Assembly: GCA_007134665.1 (NCBI GenBank)
Contig: SLKH01000148.1
Coordinates: 1 to 7,107 of the forward strand
Reading direction: 5' to 3'
DNA: 7,107 bases
Source: Balneolaceae bacterium
Lineage (GTDB): Bacteria > Bacteroidota > Rhodothermia > Balneolales > Balneolaceae
The position numbers were made by a program, and so were the translations under genes. The notes beneath the pieces were generated by a model. The model ran no database searches and had not been told where the DNA came from. It was given only the letters and a program-made list of their open reading frames with translations. Below are positions 1-6,731 of the stretch, one piece after another (position 1 is the first letter of the stretch; each line of letters starts with the position of its first letter).

Positions 1-1014
1 AACACACATTTTGACACCACAAGGGCACATGTGGAGCACAACGGTGCAGAAGCACGCGACCTCGTTATTCCCGAAGGTCGTAAACCAAGATTGATTCATC
101 CCTTTAAAGGCAATATGGATATCGGGGCATTGATAGATACAGTTTCGACTGCGGGCAGAGATCGAATTCCTGTAATTATGCTCACAATTACCAATAATTC
201 AGGTGGCGGCCAGCCTGTCAGTATGGAAAATATCAGACAGGTATCAGAAATTGCCCGACAACACGGCATCCCATTTTTTATTGATGCCTGCCGGTTTGCT
301 GAAAATGCCTGGTTCATTAAAACCCGTGAATCAGGTTATCAGGATAAATCTCCTCTTGAAATCGCACGGGAGATCTTCAGTTATGCTGATGGCTGTACGA
401 TGAGTGCCAAAAAAGATGGCATGGCAAATATAGGCGGTTTTCTTGCACTCAATGACGATAAACTCGCCCGGGAATGCCGCAGTCTTGTCATTCTGACCGA
501 GGGTTTTCCTACCTATGGCGGAATGGCCGGGTATGATATGGAAGCTGTTGCCATAGGGCTCTTTGAAGCTCTCGATGAAGGGTACCTCCGATATCGTATT
601 CGCTCTACCGCCTACCTGGGTGAAAAGCTCACGGATGCTGGTATATCTATCGTCCAGCCTGCAGGTGGGCATGCCGTTTATATCGATGCCAAAGAGATGC
701 TGCCGCATATACCATCACTTCAGTATCCCGCCTGGAGCCTTGCAAATGCCTTATATCTGCTTGGCGGTATCCGCGGAGTAGAAATTGGATCAGTTATGTT
801 CGGTTTACAACCAGATGGCACAGAAAAGCCGGCAGCCATGGAACTTGTCAGGCTTGCATTTCCAAGGAGGGTGTATACACAGAGCCACGTCGATTACCTT
901 GCTGAAGTGATCATCGCTGCTTATGAACAGAGAGAAAAATTACATGGATACCGTATTTTATCTGCACCAAACATTTTACGACACTTTTCCGCCAGGCTTG
1001 AACCGATTGACTGA
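1..1014 (+). CDS. tnaA: Tryptophanase (beta-eliminating lyase), 5'-truncated by the window edge
   Basis: PLP-dependent lyase that splits L-tryptophan into indole, pyruvate and ammonia in the cytoplasm. The frame is open from base 1; 337 codons are visible and roughly 130 N-terminal residues of a family protein of about 460-470 lie outside the window. Family motifs appear in order: NNSGGGQPVS, then FIDACRFAENA (Asp codon 283-285, which should contact the PLP pyridine nitrogen), then MSAKKD, whose second Lys (codon 412-414) should form the PLP Schiff base, then EGFPTYGG and AGGHAVYIDA. Tyrosine phenol-lyase is the alternative. The substrate-site positions favour tryptophanase: VEI (778-786) has Ile where tyrosine phenol-lyase has the substrate-binding Arg, and LRHF (His codon 982-984) has the tryptophanase His where tyrosine phenol-lyase has Phe. 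Those comparisons are from memory of the two families. The ATG at 31 is internal, since homology extends upstream of it. A gap of 160 bases follows, with no clear terminator. Confidence 0.9.
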   Translation, partial: NTHFDTTRAHVEHNGAEARDLVIPEGRKPRLIHPFKGNMDIGALIDTVSTAGRDRIPVIMLTITNNSGGGQPVSMENIRQVSEIARQHGIPFFIDACRFAENAWFIKTRESGYQDKSPLEIAREIFSYADGCTMSAKKDGMANIGGFLALNDDKLARECRSLVILTEGFPTYGGMAGYDMEAVAIGLFEALDEGYLRYRIRSTAYLGEKLTDAGISIVQPAGGHAVYIDAKEMLPHIPSLQYPAWSLANALYLLGGIRGVEIGSVMFGLQPDGTEKPAAMELVRLAFPRRVYTQSHVDYLAEVIIAAYEQREKLHGYRILSAPNILRHFSARLEPID

Positions 1015-1174
1015 AATTCTTGACTGATCTCCGGCGATTTTGATCACGATACCTGATTTCATTTCCAGGCGTATCAAAGCTAAATATTAATAAAAGACAT
1101 TAGACTATTTTATCTAAAAATAATTTCATATTTTGTGTATTCGAAACCAATAGACCTTTTTAAATATTTTAGAT

Positions 1175-2974
1175 ATGTATCAGAATCAGCACCTCTTCCA
1201 TATTCCGGTAATGGGAACCGGTCACTCTATAGACAGCCCTATTCGCGTAGCACACCTCGGTATTAATTCCGTAATTTCCGTTGTGGATGATCTTCTATGT
1301 GAAAAAATCAGGAAACACTATTGCAACGAGTTCGGGCTTCCATATAAGAACATACCACGATCAGCCATCGATGGGCGGGCAGAACGAATTACTGCTTATT
1401 TGAATACCGCCGGAGAAATCGTTTCAAAAAAATTTGAAGAACTGAAACAGTTACCGCTCTTTGAAGGGTCAGAAAAAGACCGATATTTCAAATTACTTCC
1501 CGATCAGAATCCATTAAAGAAAAGTTATGATTTTATCTCCACACTGGATTTTAAAAAAACCCGGGATTTTTATTTGGAGGAGTTGACCCGGAAAATGACA
1601 CCGGGGTCAATCGACGTGAATATTATGGCCAAAGTTGATGCCCTGAAGCTGGATAGCGATGACCAGCCAATGAGTTCTGAATTCAGTGATGCAAGTTCTG
1701 CTTTACGAGGTTTTGCGAACAGTAATATCTCTTCATCACTGGTATTATCAGCCGGATTTAACCCGAGGCTCTACAGTTATCTGTCTGAGTTCAAAGATTT
1801 CTACCGGGATCAAACTGGTAAAATCAAAAAATCAATCATACTGAAAGTCAGTGATTTCAGGTCCGCACTGATTCAGGGTAAGTTCCTGGCCAAAAAGGGG
1901 CTTGAAGTAGCAGAATTCCGGATTGAATCGGGATTAAACTGCGGAGGACATGCTTTTGCCTCTGATGGATATTTGCTTCCGGTCTTATTGAATGAGTTTC
2001 GGGAGAAGCGCGATATGCTTGCCGAAACGTTTCAGCCGATGGTGAAACAGTTTTATGAATCACAGGGATGGGAATATCCGGAATTATCTGAATCGGAAAC
2101 TGCTCCAAAAATTACTGTACAGGGAGGTATCGGTACAAGTGGTGAAATGCAGCGCCTGACCAGAGATTATCAAATGGATGGAACAGGCTGGGGAAGCCCA
2201 TTTCTGCTTGTTCCCGAAGCTACCTGTGTGGATGAAAATACATCCTCCCTGCTTGCAGATTCCGGAATTGAAGATCTCTATCTTAGCAATGTATCACCCC
2301 TGGGTGTACCCTTTAATAATATTCGCGGGTCCGGATCGGAAATTCATACAAAAGCATTGGTTGACCAGGGCAAACCCGGTTCAAAATGCCCGAAAGGATA
2401 TCTCGTTTCCAATACGGAGTTTACAGAAAATCCGATCTGTACAGCTTCAGCCCAGTACCAGATCCTGAAAATCAGCCATATTGCAGAAAGTGATATGAGT
2501 GAGAAAAAGAAAGAGATTGAAAAGAAAAAGGTGATGGAAAAAACATGTCTCTGTACAAATCTTGGAACAGGGTCTCTGATCCGGCTGGGAATTATGAAAC
2601 CATCTTATGGCCGACAGGCAATTTGTCCGGGGCCCAATATCGCCTGGTTTAACAGATCCTATTCGCTGGATGAAATGGTGAATCATATCTATGGGCGAAC
2701 CGATTCACTTGTATCAGATACCCGGCCCCACATGTTTGCAAAGGAATTGGAAATGTATGTCGATTACATTGAAGAATTGATTGAACAAACTGATCCGGAT
2801 GATCCCGGCATGAAGAAAATTGAAAAAATGAGAAAGAATCTTCTGAAGGGAATGGAAGTTTGTCTCGAGATAGCCGGCAAAGTACCCTATCCGGATGAAA
2901 ATCTTGATTCGCTCAGAGATTCCGTATTTGTTCAAAAAGAAAGGCTGAACTCCATTTTTGCGGTAGCTGTGTGA
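1175..2974 (+). CDS. Uncharacterised protein, probable NMO/FabK/PfaD-like FMN TIM barrel with cysteine-rich C-terminus
   Basis: A 599-residue soluble protein with no signal peptide or membrane segment. I recall it only as a conserved hypothetical. Several motifs fit the nitronate monooxygenase/FabK/PfaD barrel in the right order: IPVMGTGHSIDSPIRVA (residues 10-26) resembles the first barrel strand and loop; GLNCGGHAF (253-261) matches the GxEAGGHxG motif, making His259 a candidate catalytic residue; QGGIGT (316-321) and DGTGWGSPFL (335-344) resemble the two FMN-phosphate loops. A long, charged, mostly helical insert (about 60-220) is unlike standard members. The C-terminal part has Cys405 (KCPKG), Cys422, Cys458 and Cys460 (CLC) and Cys484, a possible metal or Fe-S site (inference). 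Residues 438-456 are Lys/Glu-rich helix. The start is the first ATG; no Shine-Dalgarno motif precedes it, only AT-rich sequence. The 160-base leader suggests its own promoter. Substrate unknown. Confidence 0.85.
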   Translation: MYQNQHLFHIPVMGTGHSIDSPIRVAHLGINSVISVVDDLLCEKIRKHYCNEFGLPYKNIPRSAIDGRAERITAYLNTAGEIVSKKFEELKQLPLFEGSEKDRYFKLLPDQNPLKKSYDFISTLDFKKTRDFYLEELTRKMTPGSIDVNIMAKVDALKLDSDDQPMSSEFSDASSALRGFANSNISSSLVLSAGFNPRLYSYLSEFKDFYRDQTGKIKKSIILKVSDFRSALIQGKFLAKKGLEVAEFRIESGLNCGGHAFASDGYLLPVLLNEFREKRDMLAETFQPMVKQFYESQGWEYPELSESETAPKITVQGGIGTSGEMQRLTRDYQMDGTGWGSPFLLVPEATCVDENTSSLLADSGIEDLYLSNVSPLGVPFNNIRGSGSEIHTKALVDQGKPGSKCPKGYLVSNTEFTENPICTASAQYQILKISHIAESDMSEKKKEIEKKKVMEKTCLCTNLGTGSLIRLGIMKPSYGRQAICPGPNIAWFNRSYSLDEMVNHIYGRTDSLVSDTRPHMFAKELEMYVDYIEELIEQTDPDDPGMKKIEKMRKNLLKGMEVCLEIAGKVPYPDENLDSLRDSVFVQKERLNSIFAVAV

Positions 2975-3090
2975 TTTATAGCTGAAAAGTCCTTAGTCCT
3001 TTTTTGGGATAAGCTGAATAGTTATTTAAAACTATCATTTATTAATTATTCTGGTGCTATGGGTATCAAATTCTTACAGTCGGATTCAGA

Positions 3091-3202
3091 GTGAAAAAGT
3101 AAAAATGAAAAGTTCAGATGATATAACATACATTCTGTTTTTTATAAGAGTGATTTGGGAACTGTTATGACAACTTTTGCCTTTTGCGTTTTCACTTTTC
3201 AT
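3091..3202. repeat. Imperfect A-rich/T-rich inverted repeat between convergent genes
   Basis: An A-rich arm around 3091-3113 (GTGAAAAAGT followed by AAAATGAAAAGT) faces a T-rich arm around 3174-3202, whose reverse complement reads ATGAAAAGTGAAAACGC and then AAAAGGCAAAAGT. The right arm overlaps the stop codon of the ferredoxin gene by a few bases. Because the arms are low in complexity, part of the match may be chance. It could act as a weak bidirectional terminator for the convergent genes or be a decayed small repeat. The rest of the 2975-3198 gap shows nothing else I recognise. Confidence 0.3.
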
Positions 3203-3564
3203 TCTCTGTTCAACGGGTTCTCAGCAAACTGATACTCCCTGACCGGTTTACCACCGATTAAATGTTCCTGTATAATTCTTTCAAGTACATCCGGGCTGCA
3301 GGAGTGATACCATATACCTTCGGGATAAACAACTGCAACAGGCCCATTTTTACAAACTCTGAGGCAATTGGCTTTCGTCCGGAATATTCCACCTTTCTTT
3401 TCAAGCCCGAGTTCTTTTAATCTTCGTTTTAGAAAAGTCCAGGATTCAAGCCCTCTTTCCAATTTACAGCATTTCGGTTTTGTTTGATCGGCACACAAGA
3501 AAATGTGTCGTTTAACAGAGTCGATATGAAACTCAGCAACTTTTTTATCAAGACGTTTGTTCAT
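3199..3564 (-). CDS. Thioredoxin-like [2Fe-2S] ferredoxin domain protein
   Basis: A 121-residue cytoplasmic protein, the usual size for a single-domain thioredoxin-like ferredoxin of the kind related to NuoE/HoxE C-terminal domains (the (2Fe-2S) ferredoxin family often annotated COG3411). The domain starts with HIFLCADQ (residues 20-27). Likely cluster ligands are Cys24, Cys33 (or the adjacent Cys32), Cys67 and Cys71, giving the C-x8-C ... C-x3-C pattern, and the typical NCLRVCKNGPVAVVYPEG stretch (66-83) carries the second pair. Then WYHSCSPDVLERIIQEHLIGGKPV (85-108) matches the usual ending with the phrase 'Y..c.pe.l..Ii.eHl..G.pV'. It would carry single electrons to an unknown partner. The start is the ATG at 3562-3564; upstream is AT-rich with no Shine-Dalgarno motif. 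It is convergent with the TIM-barrel gene and divergent from ftsH, so it is probably transcribed alone. Confidence 0.88.
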   Translation of the reverse strand: MNKRLDKKVAEFHIDSVKRHIFLCADQTKPKCCKLERGLESWTFLKRRLKELGLEKKGGIFRTKANCLRVCKNGPVAVVYPEGIWYHSCSPDVLERIIQEHLIGGKPVREYQFAENPLNRE

Positions 3565-3721
3565 CAGACAAATACTTATAAATTTTCTTCAGGATTAATC
3601 TTTATCACCTACAATATCATCTTTCAGGCTGTTTCTGAAATTTAATTCTTGAAACCGCAAATATTGAATAATGCCGATAATCATTATCTTAACTGCTAAA
3701 TGAGAGTTTCATAGAATGAAT

Positions 3722-3743
3722 TGCATTTACGAAGGTGCATTTA
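3722..3743. promoter_or_regulatory. Short direct repeat in the ftsH leader
   Basis: The 8-mer TGCATTTA occurs at 3722-3729 and again at 3736-3743, a 14-base period, 47 bases upstream of the proposed ftsH start. It lies in the 225-base gap between the divergent ferredoxin and ftsH genes, where promoters for both must sit. The spacing could suit a regulator bound on one face of the helix, but the words are AT-rich and short, so chance is a real alternative. No convincing -10/-35 or Bacteroidota TAnnTTTG element was found in this gap. Confidence 0.2.
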
Positions 3744-3789
3744 ATATTCTTTTAATCCTGATAATTATTAAACCCGGTAATTAAACAAT

Positions 3790-5736
3790 TTGACTGATAA
3801 ACAGAATCATAAGAGCGGCCAGCACCCAAACAGACCACCCGGGAAAGGAACTCCCCAGAAACCGGCTCCTTCCAAATCCAGAAATCTGTTCTGGATTGTT
3901 CTATTCACTCTCATGATTCTGTGGTATTTTTTCCTGACTGACCCTGGTGGAATGTTCGGTACAGTACCCGAAATTGATTACAGTGAGTTCAGAAAAGAGC
4001 TGAGAGACGACAATATCGAACGAGTTCATGTTCAGGGTGAACAAATTCAGGGTACATTAAAAGAGCCTGTCCAGCTTCTGATTACAAGGGACGATACAAC
4101 TCACTATGAAAGCTTCACTACCTATATACCTTCTTTCGGAGATGATCAACTTTTTGCAATGCTCGATGAGTTTGAGGTTGTGGTATCAGCCGAACCGGAA
4201 AGTGAAAATTACTGGTGGTATATTCTATTCTTCTCACTCCCTCTGCTACTTTTCATTTTTATCGGATATATCTTTTATCAGCGAATGCAGGCACAGGGAC
4301 GTGGTATGTTCAATATCGGGCAAAGCCAGGCTAAACTGCAGGATACAAGCAAAAAACGTACGACCTTTGACGATGTAGCCGGGGCTGATGGCGCCAAAAC
4401 AGAACTGAGAGAAATCATTGAGTTTCTGAAAAACCCGGAAAGCTTTGAAGAACTTGGAGCAAAACTTCCGAAAGGAATTTTGCTGATCGGGCCACCCGGC
4501 ACCGGAAAAACGTTGATTGCCCGTGCAGTTGCCGGTGAAGCGGAAGTTCCCTTTTTCACAATAACAGGCTCCGATTTCATGGAAATGTTTGTTGGTGTGG
4601 GTGCAAAACGTGTTCGTGAAATGTTTAAAAAAGCAAAAGAAGTGTCTCCCAGTATCATTTTTATTGACGAAATTGATTCCATAGGCCGTACGCGCGGAGC
4701 AGGGCTCGGCGGCGGACATGACGAACGGGAACAGACATTGAATCAACTTTTGTCTGAACTGGATGGATTTGAACCCAGTGAAAACGTAGTTGTTATGGCC
4801 GCTACCAACAGGCCTGATATTCTCGATAAGGCGTTATTGCGCCCAGGCAGGTTTGACAGGCAAATTACCGTCGACCTTCCCTCCCAGAATGCCCGCGTTG
4901 AAATACTGAAAATTCATGCTAAAAATAAACCGATGGGTGATGATGTTGACCTGGAAAAAATTGCCAGGGGAACACCGGGATTCAGTGGTGCCGACCTTGA
5001 AAACCTGCTGAACGAAGCTTCATTGTATGCAGGCCGTGATAAACGAAAAAAAATATCAATGGCCGATATCGATCATGCAAGAGATAAAGTGGTTATGGGC
5101 CTTGAACGGGAAGGTATGCAGATCGATGATGAAGAAAAAAAGCTTCTTGCTTATCATGAAGCAGGTCACGCCCTGGTAGCAGCTGCACTTCCCCACTCTG
5201 ATCCTGTTCACAAAGTTACCATCATTCCCCGGGGGAGGGCAATGGGAGTTACCCAGCAGCTTCCGAAAAAGGAAAAATATCTCTATAACCGGGAATACCT
5301 CCTCGACCGCCTGGCTGTAATTATGGGAGGCAGAGCTGCAGAACAACTCATTTTCAATACGGCAACAAGCGGTGCCCAAAATGACTTGATGCAGGTAGCA
5401 AAATTATCAAGAAAAATGGTGATGGACTGGGGCATGAGCGACCGGTTCGGGCATCTATCATTTGGAAACGGACAGGAAGAAGTGTTCCTTGGCCGCGACA
5501 TGCACCGCCAGCGAGATTTCAGTGATTCCACAGCAAGAGAAATCGATGAGGAAGTGAAGCAAATCTCCAAAGAAGCTTATGACAGGGCTTTGAATACCCT
5601 TAAAGAAAACAGAAAGATCCTTGACAATATAGCTGAACTCCTGCTTGAAAGAGAAGAAATATCCGGGGATATCGTTTCCAAACTGATGAAAGGAGAGAAA
5701 ATCGCAGAAGAAAATAACGGGACAAATACTGCCTGA
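3790..5736 (+). CDS. ftsH: ATP-dependent zinc metalloprotease FtsH
   Basis: Membrane-anchored AAA+ protease that unfolds and degrades membrane and regulatory proteins, normally as a hexamer facing the cytoplasm. The 648-residue length is normal. In order: a basic, Pro-rich cytoplasmic tail (1-31); TM1 (about 33-49); a periplasmic domain (50-141); TM2 (about 142-163); Walker A GPPGTGKT (234-241); the pore loop MFVGVG (266-271); Walker B IIFIDEID (289-296); the second region of homology with Asn340 and arginine fingers Arg351/Arg354; the zinc site HEAGH (456-460) with third ligand Asp532 in TSGAQNDLM; and a C-terminal helical, coiled-coil-like stretch (580-640). All catalytic residues are present, so it should be active. 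The start is TTG at 3790: a stop at 3778-3780 precedes it in frame, and the first ATG is inside TM1, which would destroy the anchor. No Shine-Dalgarno motif is visible. It is followed by a TTTTTTT run at 5757-5763 without a strong stem. Confidence 0.97.
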   Translation: MTDKQNHKSGQHPNRPPGKGTPQKPAPSKSRNLFWIVLFTLMILWYFFLTDPGGMFGTVPEIDYSEFRKELRDDNIERVHVQGEQIQGTLKEPVQLLITRDDTTHYESFTTYIPSFGDDQLFAMLDEFEVVVSAEPESENYWWYILFFSLPLLLFIFIGYIFYQRMQAQGRGMFNIGQSQAKLQDTSKKRTTFDDVAGADGAKTELREIIEFLKNPESFEELGAKLPKGILLIGPPGTGKTLIARAVAGEAEVPFFTITGSDFMEMFVGVGAKRVREMFKKAKEVSPSIIFIDEIDSIGRTRGAGLGGGHDEREQTLNQLLSELDGFEPSENVVVMAATNRPDILDKALLRPGRFDRQITVDLPSQNARVEILKIHAKNKPMGDDVDLEKIARGTPGFSGADLENLLNEASLYAGRDKRKKISMADIDHARDKVVMGLEREGMQIDDEEKKLLAYHEAGHALVAAALPHSDPVHKVTIIPRGRAMGVTQQLPKKEKYLYNREYLLDRLAVIMGGRAAEQLIFNTATSGAQNDLMQVAKLSRKMVMDWGMSDRFGHLSFGNGQEEVFLGRDMHRQRDFSDSTAREIDEEVKQISKEAYDRALNTLKENRKILDNIAELLLEREEISGDIVSKLMKGEKIAEENNGTNTA

Positions 5737-5800
5737 TTTACAGGTTCCCAGGTAACTTTTTTTATCGGCCCCGTTGTAGTTGGCCAGAAAATTTTTTACT

Positions 5801-5852
5801 AATGATCCATGCCAGTGTAGGTGTTTTTTATAAAATAATCCAAGGGATCATT
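5801..5852. repeat. 8-bp inverted repeat downstream of ftsH
   Basis: AATGATCC (5801-5808) is perfectly complementary to GGATCATT (5845-5852), separated by 36 AT-rich bases that include a run of six T. It sits 65 bases after the ftsH stop. The long loop makes a classical terminator unlikely. The right arm ends next to the first codons of the downstream pseudogene frame, so it may mark the edge of a deletion or a small insertion. Eight bases could also match by chance in a 1.4-kb stretch. Confidence 0.3.
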
Positions 5853-5855
5853 TAA

Positions 5856-6110
5856 CGAAATAAACACAGTGTATCACGCTTTCCTGACAGAAATGGAAAT
5901 ATACATTTAATCGGAGTAGAATATATTATTCCTTTCGATTTTTTGGGAGCTGATGAAGAGCCGCCGACCCTGTTCGACAGAGAGTTTTCAGCCAATCATA
6001 TGCTTGAATTATAGGCATTACATGTATGGGCCTGGAAACACAATCCAAATGGGATATTCGAAGACTGGAATCCGAAGGTGAGTTGCCAGTTTGCCGTCGG
6101 GGAAAGTTGA
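5856..6110 (+). pseudogene. 3' remnant of a conserved small protein family, interrupted by an amber codon
   Basis: Frame 3 reads GNIHLIGVEYIIPFDFL, then GADEEPPTLFDREFSANHM, then LEL-stop-ALHVWAWKHNPNGIF and EDWNPKVSCQFA, ending at TGA 6108-6110. I recognise this as the C-terminal half of a conserved hypothetical family whose end reads roughly 'G.lrLVGVEYIVP...PPsLFGq.F..N..LG.wALHVWvWKhNPsGlFeDWNPrVSC'; this is from memory of the family, whose function I do not know. The TAG at 6012-6014 falls where the family has an aromatic residue (Trp or Tyr), so one base change could have made it. The N-terminal half (a MGYHY-type motif region) is absent: frame 3 is closed at 5853 and no matching sequence is seen between there and ftsH. 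The remnant is therefore both truncated and interrupted. Programmed readthrough is unlikely given the missing start. Confidence 0.72.
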
Positions 6111-6117
6111 GTTGAAA

Positions 6118-6184
6118 GATCCCGTTGAATATGGGACTTTCTTGAAAAAGCCTCATCATAGTCTGTCCACTTATCAACGGGATC
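6118..6184. repeat. Perfect 11-bp inverted repeat flanking 45 bases
   Basis: GATCCCGTTGA (6118-6128) and TCAACGGGATC (6174-6184) are exact reverse complements, separated by 45 bases. The left arm begins eight bases after the stop codon of the pseudogene remnant. This could be a footprint of a small insertion, a transcription-terminating cruciform without a T-run, or an operator pair. No target-site duplication was found immediately outside the arms. Confidence 0.45.
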
Positions 6185-6322
6185 CCTCTATTCCTTCATA
6201 CCGACGGAAAAACTGTCAGGGTTCAGTCAATACCGATGATAAGATGCCCTTGTAGCAAGTGCGGGTATAACGTTACTGAATCGATTCAGGACTTTGTCCT
6301 AACCGCCAGGAATCTAAACTAG
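6146..6322 (+). other. Open segment without a clear start, encoding a CPCSKCG motif
   Basis: Frame 2 is open for 58 codons between TGA 6143-6145 and TAG 6320-6322. It reads in part INGIPLFLHTDGKTVRV and then IPMIRCPCSKCGYNVTESI. The paired cysteines resemble one half of a zinc ribbon or knuckle. The only ATG in the segment would leave 28 residues, and no ribosome binding site precedes it. The 5' part overlaps the right arm of the 11-bp inverted repeat and the 3' part contains a 14-bp palindrome. I do not recognise a family. It may be a second gene remnant, a very small protein gene, or a chance open frame. Confidence 0.2.
6276..6300. repeat. 14-bp perfect palindrome abutting a 5-bp-stem hairpin
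   Basis: CTGAATCGATTCAG (6276-6289) is a perfect palindrome. It overlaps by two bases a second stem, AGGAC-TTT-GTCCT (6288-6300). Perfect 14-bp palindromes of this kind suit a dimeric regulator, and the hairpin could fold in RNA or single-stranded DNA. No T-run follows the hairpin, so it is not a classical terminator. No intact gene lies close enough downstream to be an obvious target. Confidence 0.4.
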
Positions 6323-6455
6323 TCAGTTGTTTATCATGTTTGGTACAATGTTAGATGAATGTATTTATAGAACTGTACATCTATTGATTATGAAACTGCC
6401 TTGATCAAATTCTGAGAAAAACCTTCGGTATAATTTCCGGATTTTAAATAATTTA

Positions 6456-6544
6456 AAGCCTCGGGGTTTTTGGTTTGTTGACTTTATAAACCCAAGGCTT
6501 CACTCTGTTTCGCCCCGGGCTATGGTAGTTCGCCGCTTCTCGGC
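6456..6544. repeat. Interspersed-type palindromic repeat with CCCGGGCTATGG core
   Basis: AAGCCTCGGGGTTT (6456-6469) pairs imperfectly with AAACCCAAGGCTT (6488-6500); the arms agree except for one mismatch and one bulged base. The sequence continues through CGCCCCGGGCTATGGTAG (6511-6528) into a small GCCG-CTTCT-CGGC hairpin (6532-6544). I recall similar GGGTTTATAA...CCCGGGCTATGGTAGTTCGCC strings as intergenic repeats in environmental bacterial genomes; this is recollection, not a search. The minus strand reads through as an open frame of 76 codons (6453-6683), which I treat as an artefact of the repeat rather than a gene. Confidence 0.55.
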
Positions 6545-6571
6545 TGCTTTTAATAAAATGAATCACTATGA

Positions 6572-6617
6572 GCGGCGTAAACCGGAATCCTGCACAGCCT
6601 GGATATTTATACGCCGC
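6572..6617. repeat. Long hairpin, GCGGCGTA/TACGCCGC stem
   Basis: GCGGCGTA (6572-6579) is perfectly complementary to TACGCCGC (6610-6617). Within the 30-base interior, ATCC and GGAT can extend the fold as an inner stem. It lies 27 bases after the preceding palindrome and is probably part of the same interspersed repeat. No T-run follows, so termination is not suggested. Confidence 0.5.
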
Positions 6618-6636
6618 CCTTTCCAATAACCGCCAC

Positions 6637-6697
6637 TTGTCTTGTCGAGCGAAGGCACGCTTTTTGTGCCGGAGTCGAGACATCTCCTTGTGAGGAG
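6637..6697. repeat. Interspersed repeat of the TGTC..TCGAGCGAAG..GTCGAGACA type
   Basis: TTGTC at 6637-6641 and TCGA at 6645-6648 match TCGAGACA (6675-6682) in inverted orientation, around a central hairpin GGCAC (6654-6658) / GTGCC (6666-6670) with a T-rich loop. A second small stem CTCC (6684-6687) / GGAG (6694-6697) follows. The words TCGAGCGAAG and GGAGTCGAGACATCTCC look like the interspersed repeat that, from memory, is scattered in intergenic regions of Bacteroidota and relatives. No coding capacity; probably non-autonomous. Confidence 0.5.
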
Positions 6698-6731
6698 TTA
6701 CCCCATTTTTTACGTAATACCAAAGCCTATC

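Noticed and set aside
1131..1165. Bacteroidota-type -33 TTTG / -7 TAnnTTTG promoter before the barrel gene
   Set aside because: TTTTG at 1131 and TAGACCTTT at 1151 only loosely resemble the consensus and the spacing is short.
4246..4746. Long open frames on the minus strand within ftsH (up to 166 codons)
   Set aside because: They are shadows of the strongly conserved ftsH AAA domain; their translations have no domain features.
5741..5763. Rho-independent terminator for ftsH
   Set aside because: There is a run of seven T, but the preceding GTTCC/GTAAC stem is too short and mismatched to support a call.
5926..6177. 83-codon open frame on the minus strand
   Set aside because: It is antisense to the pseudogene remnant, whose plus-strand translation has the recognisable family signature.
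6211..6322. attC integron site or tRNA gene
   Set aside because: No integron core motifs, no GGTTC-type T-arm and no cloverleaf could be found around the palindromes.
6343..6383. GTACA/TGTAC and TAGATG/CATCTA inverted pairs
   Set aside because: The arms interleave instead of nesting, are only 5-6 bp long and lie in AT-rich sequence, so chance is likely.
6453..6683. 76-codon open frame on the minus strand
   Set aside because: It coincides with the palindromic repeat block; its length is explained by the repeat, and I see no domain or ribosome binding site.
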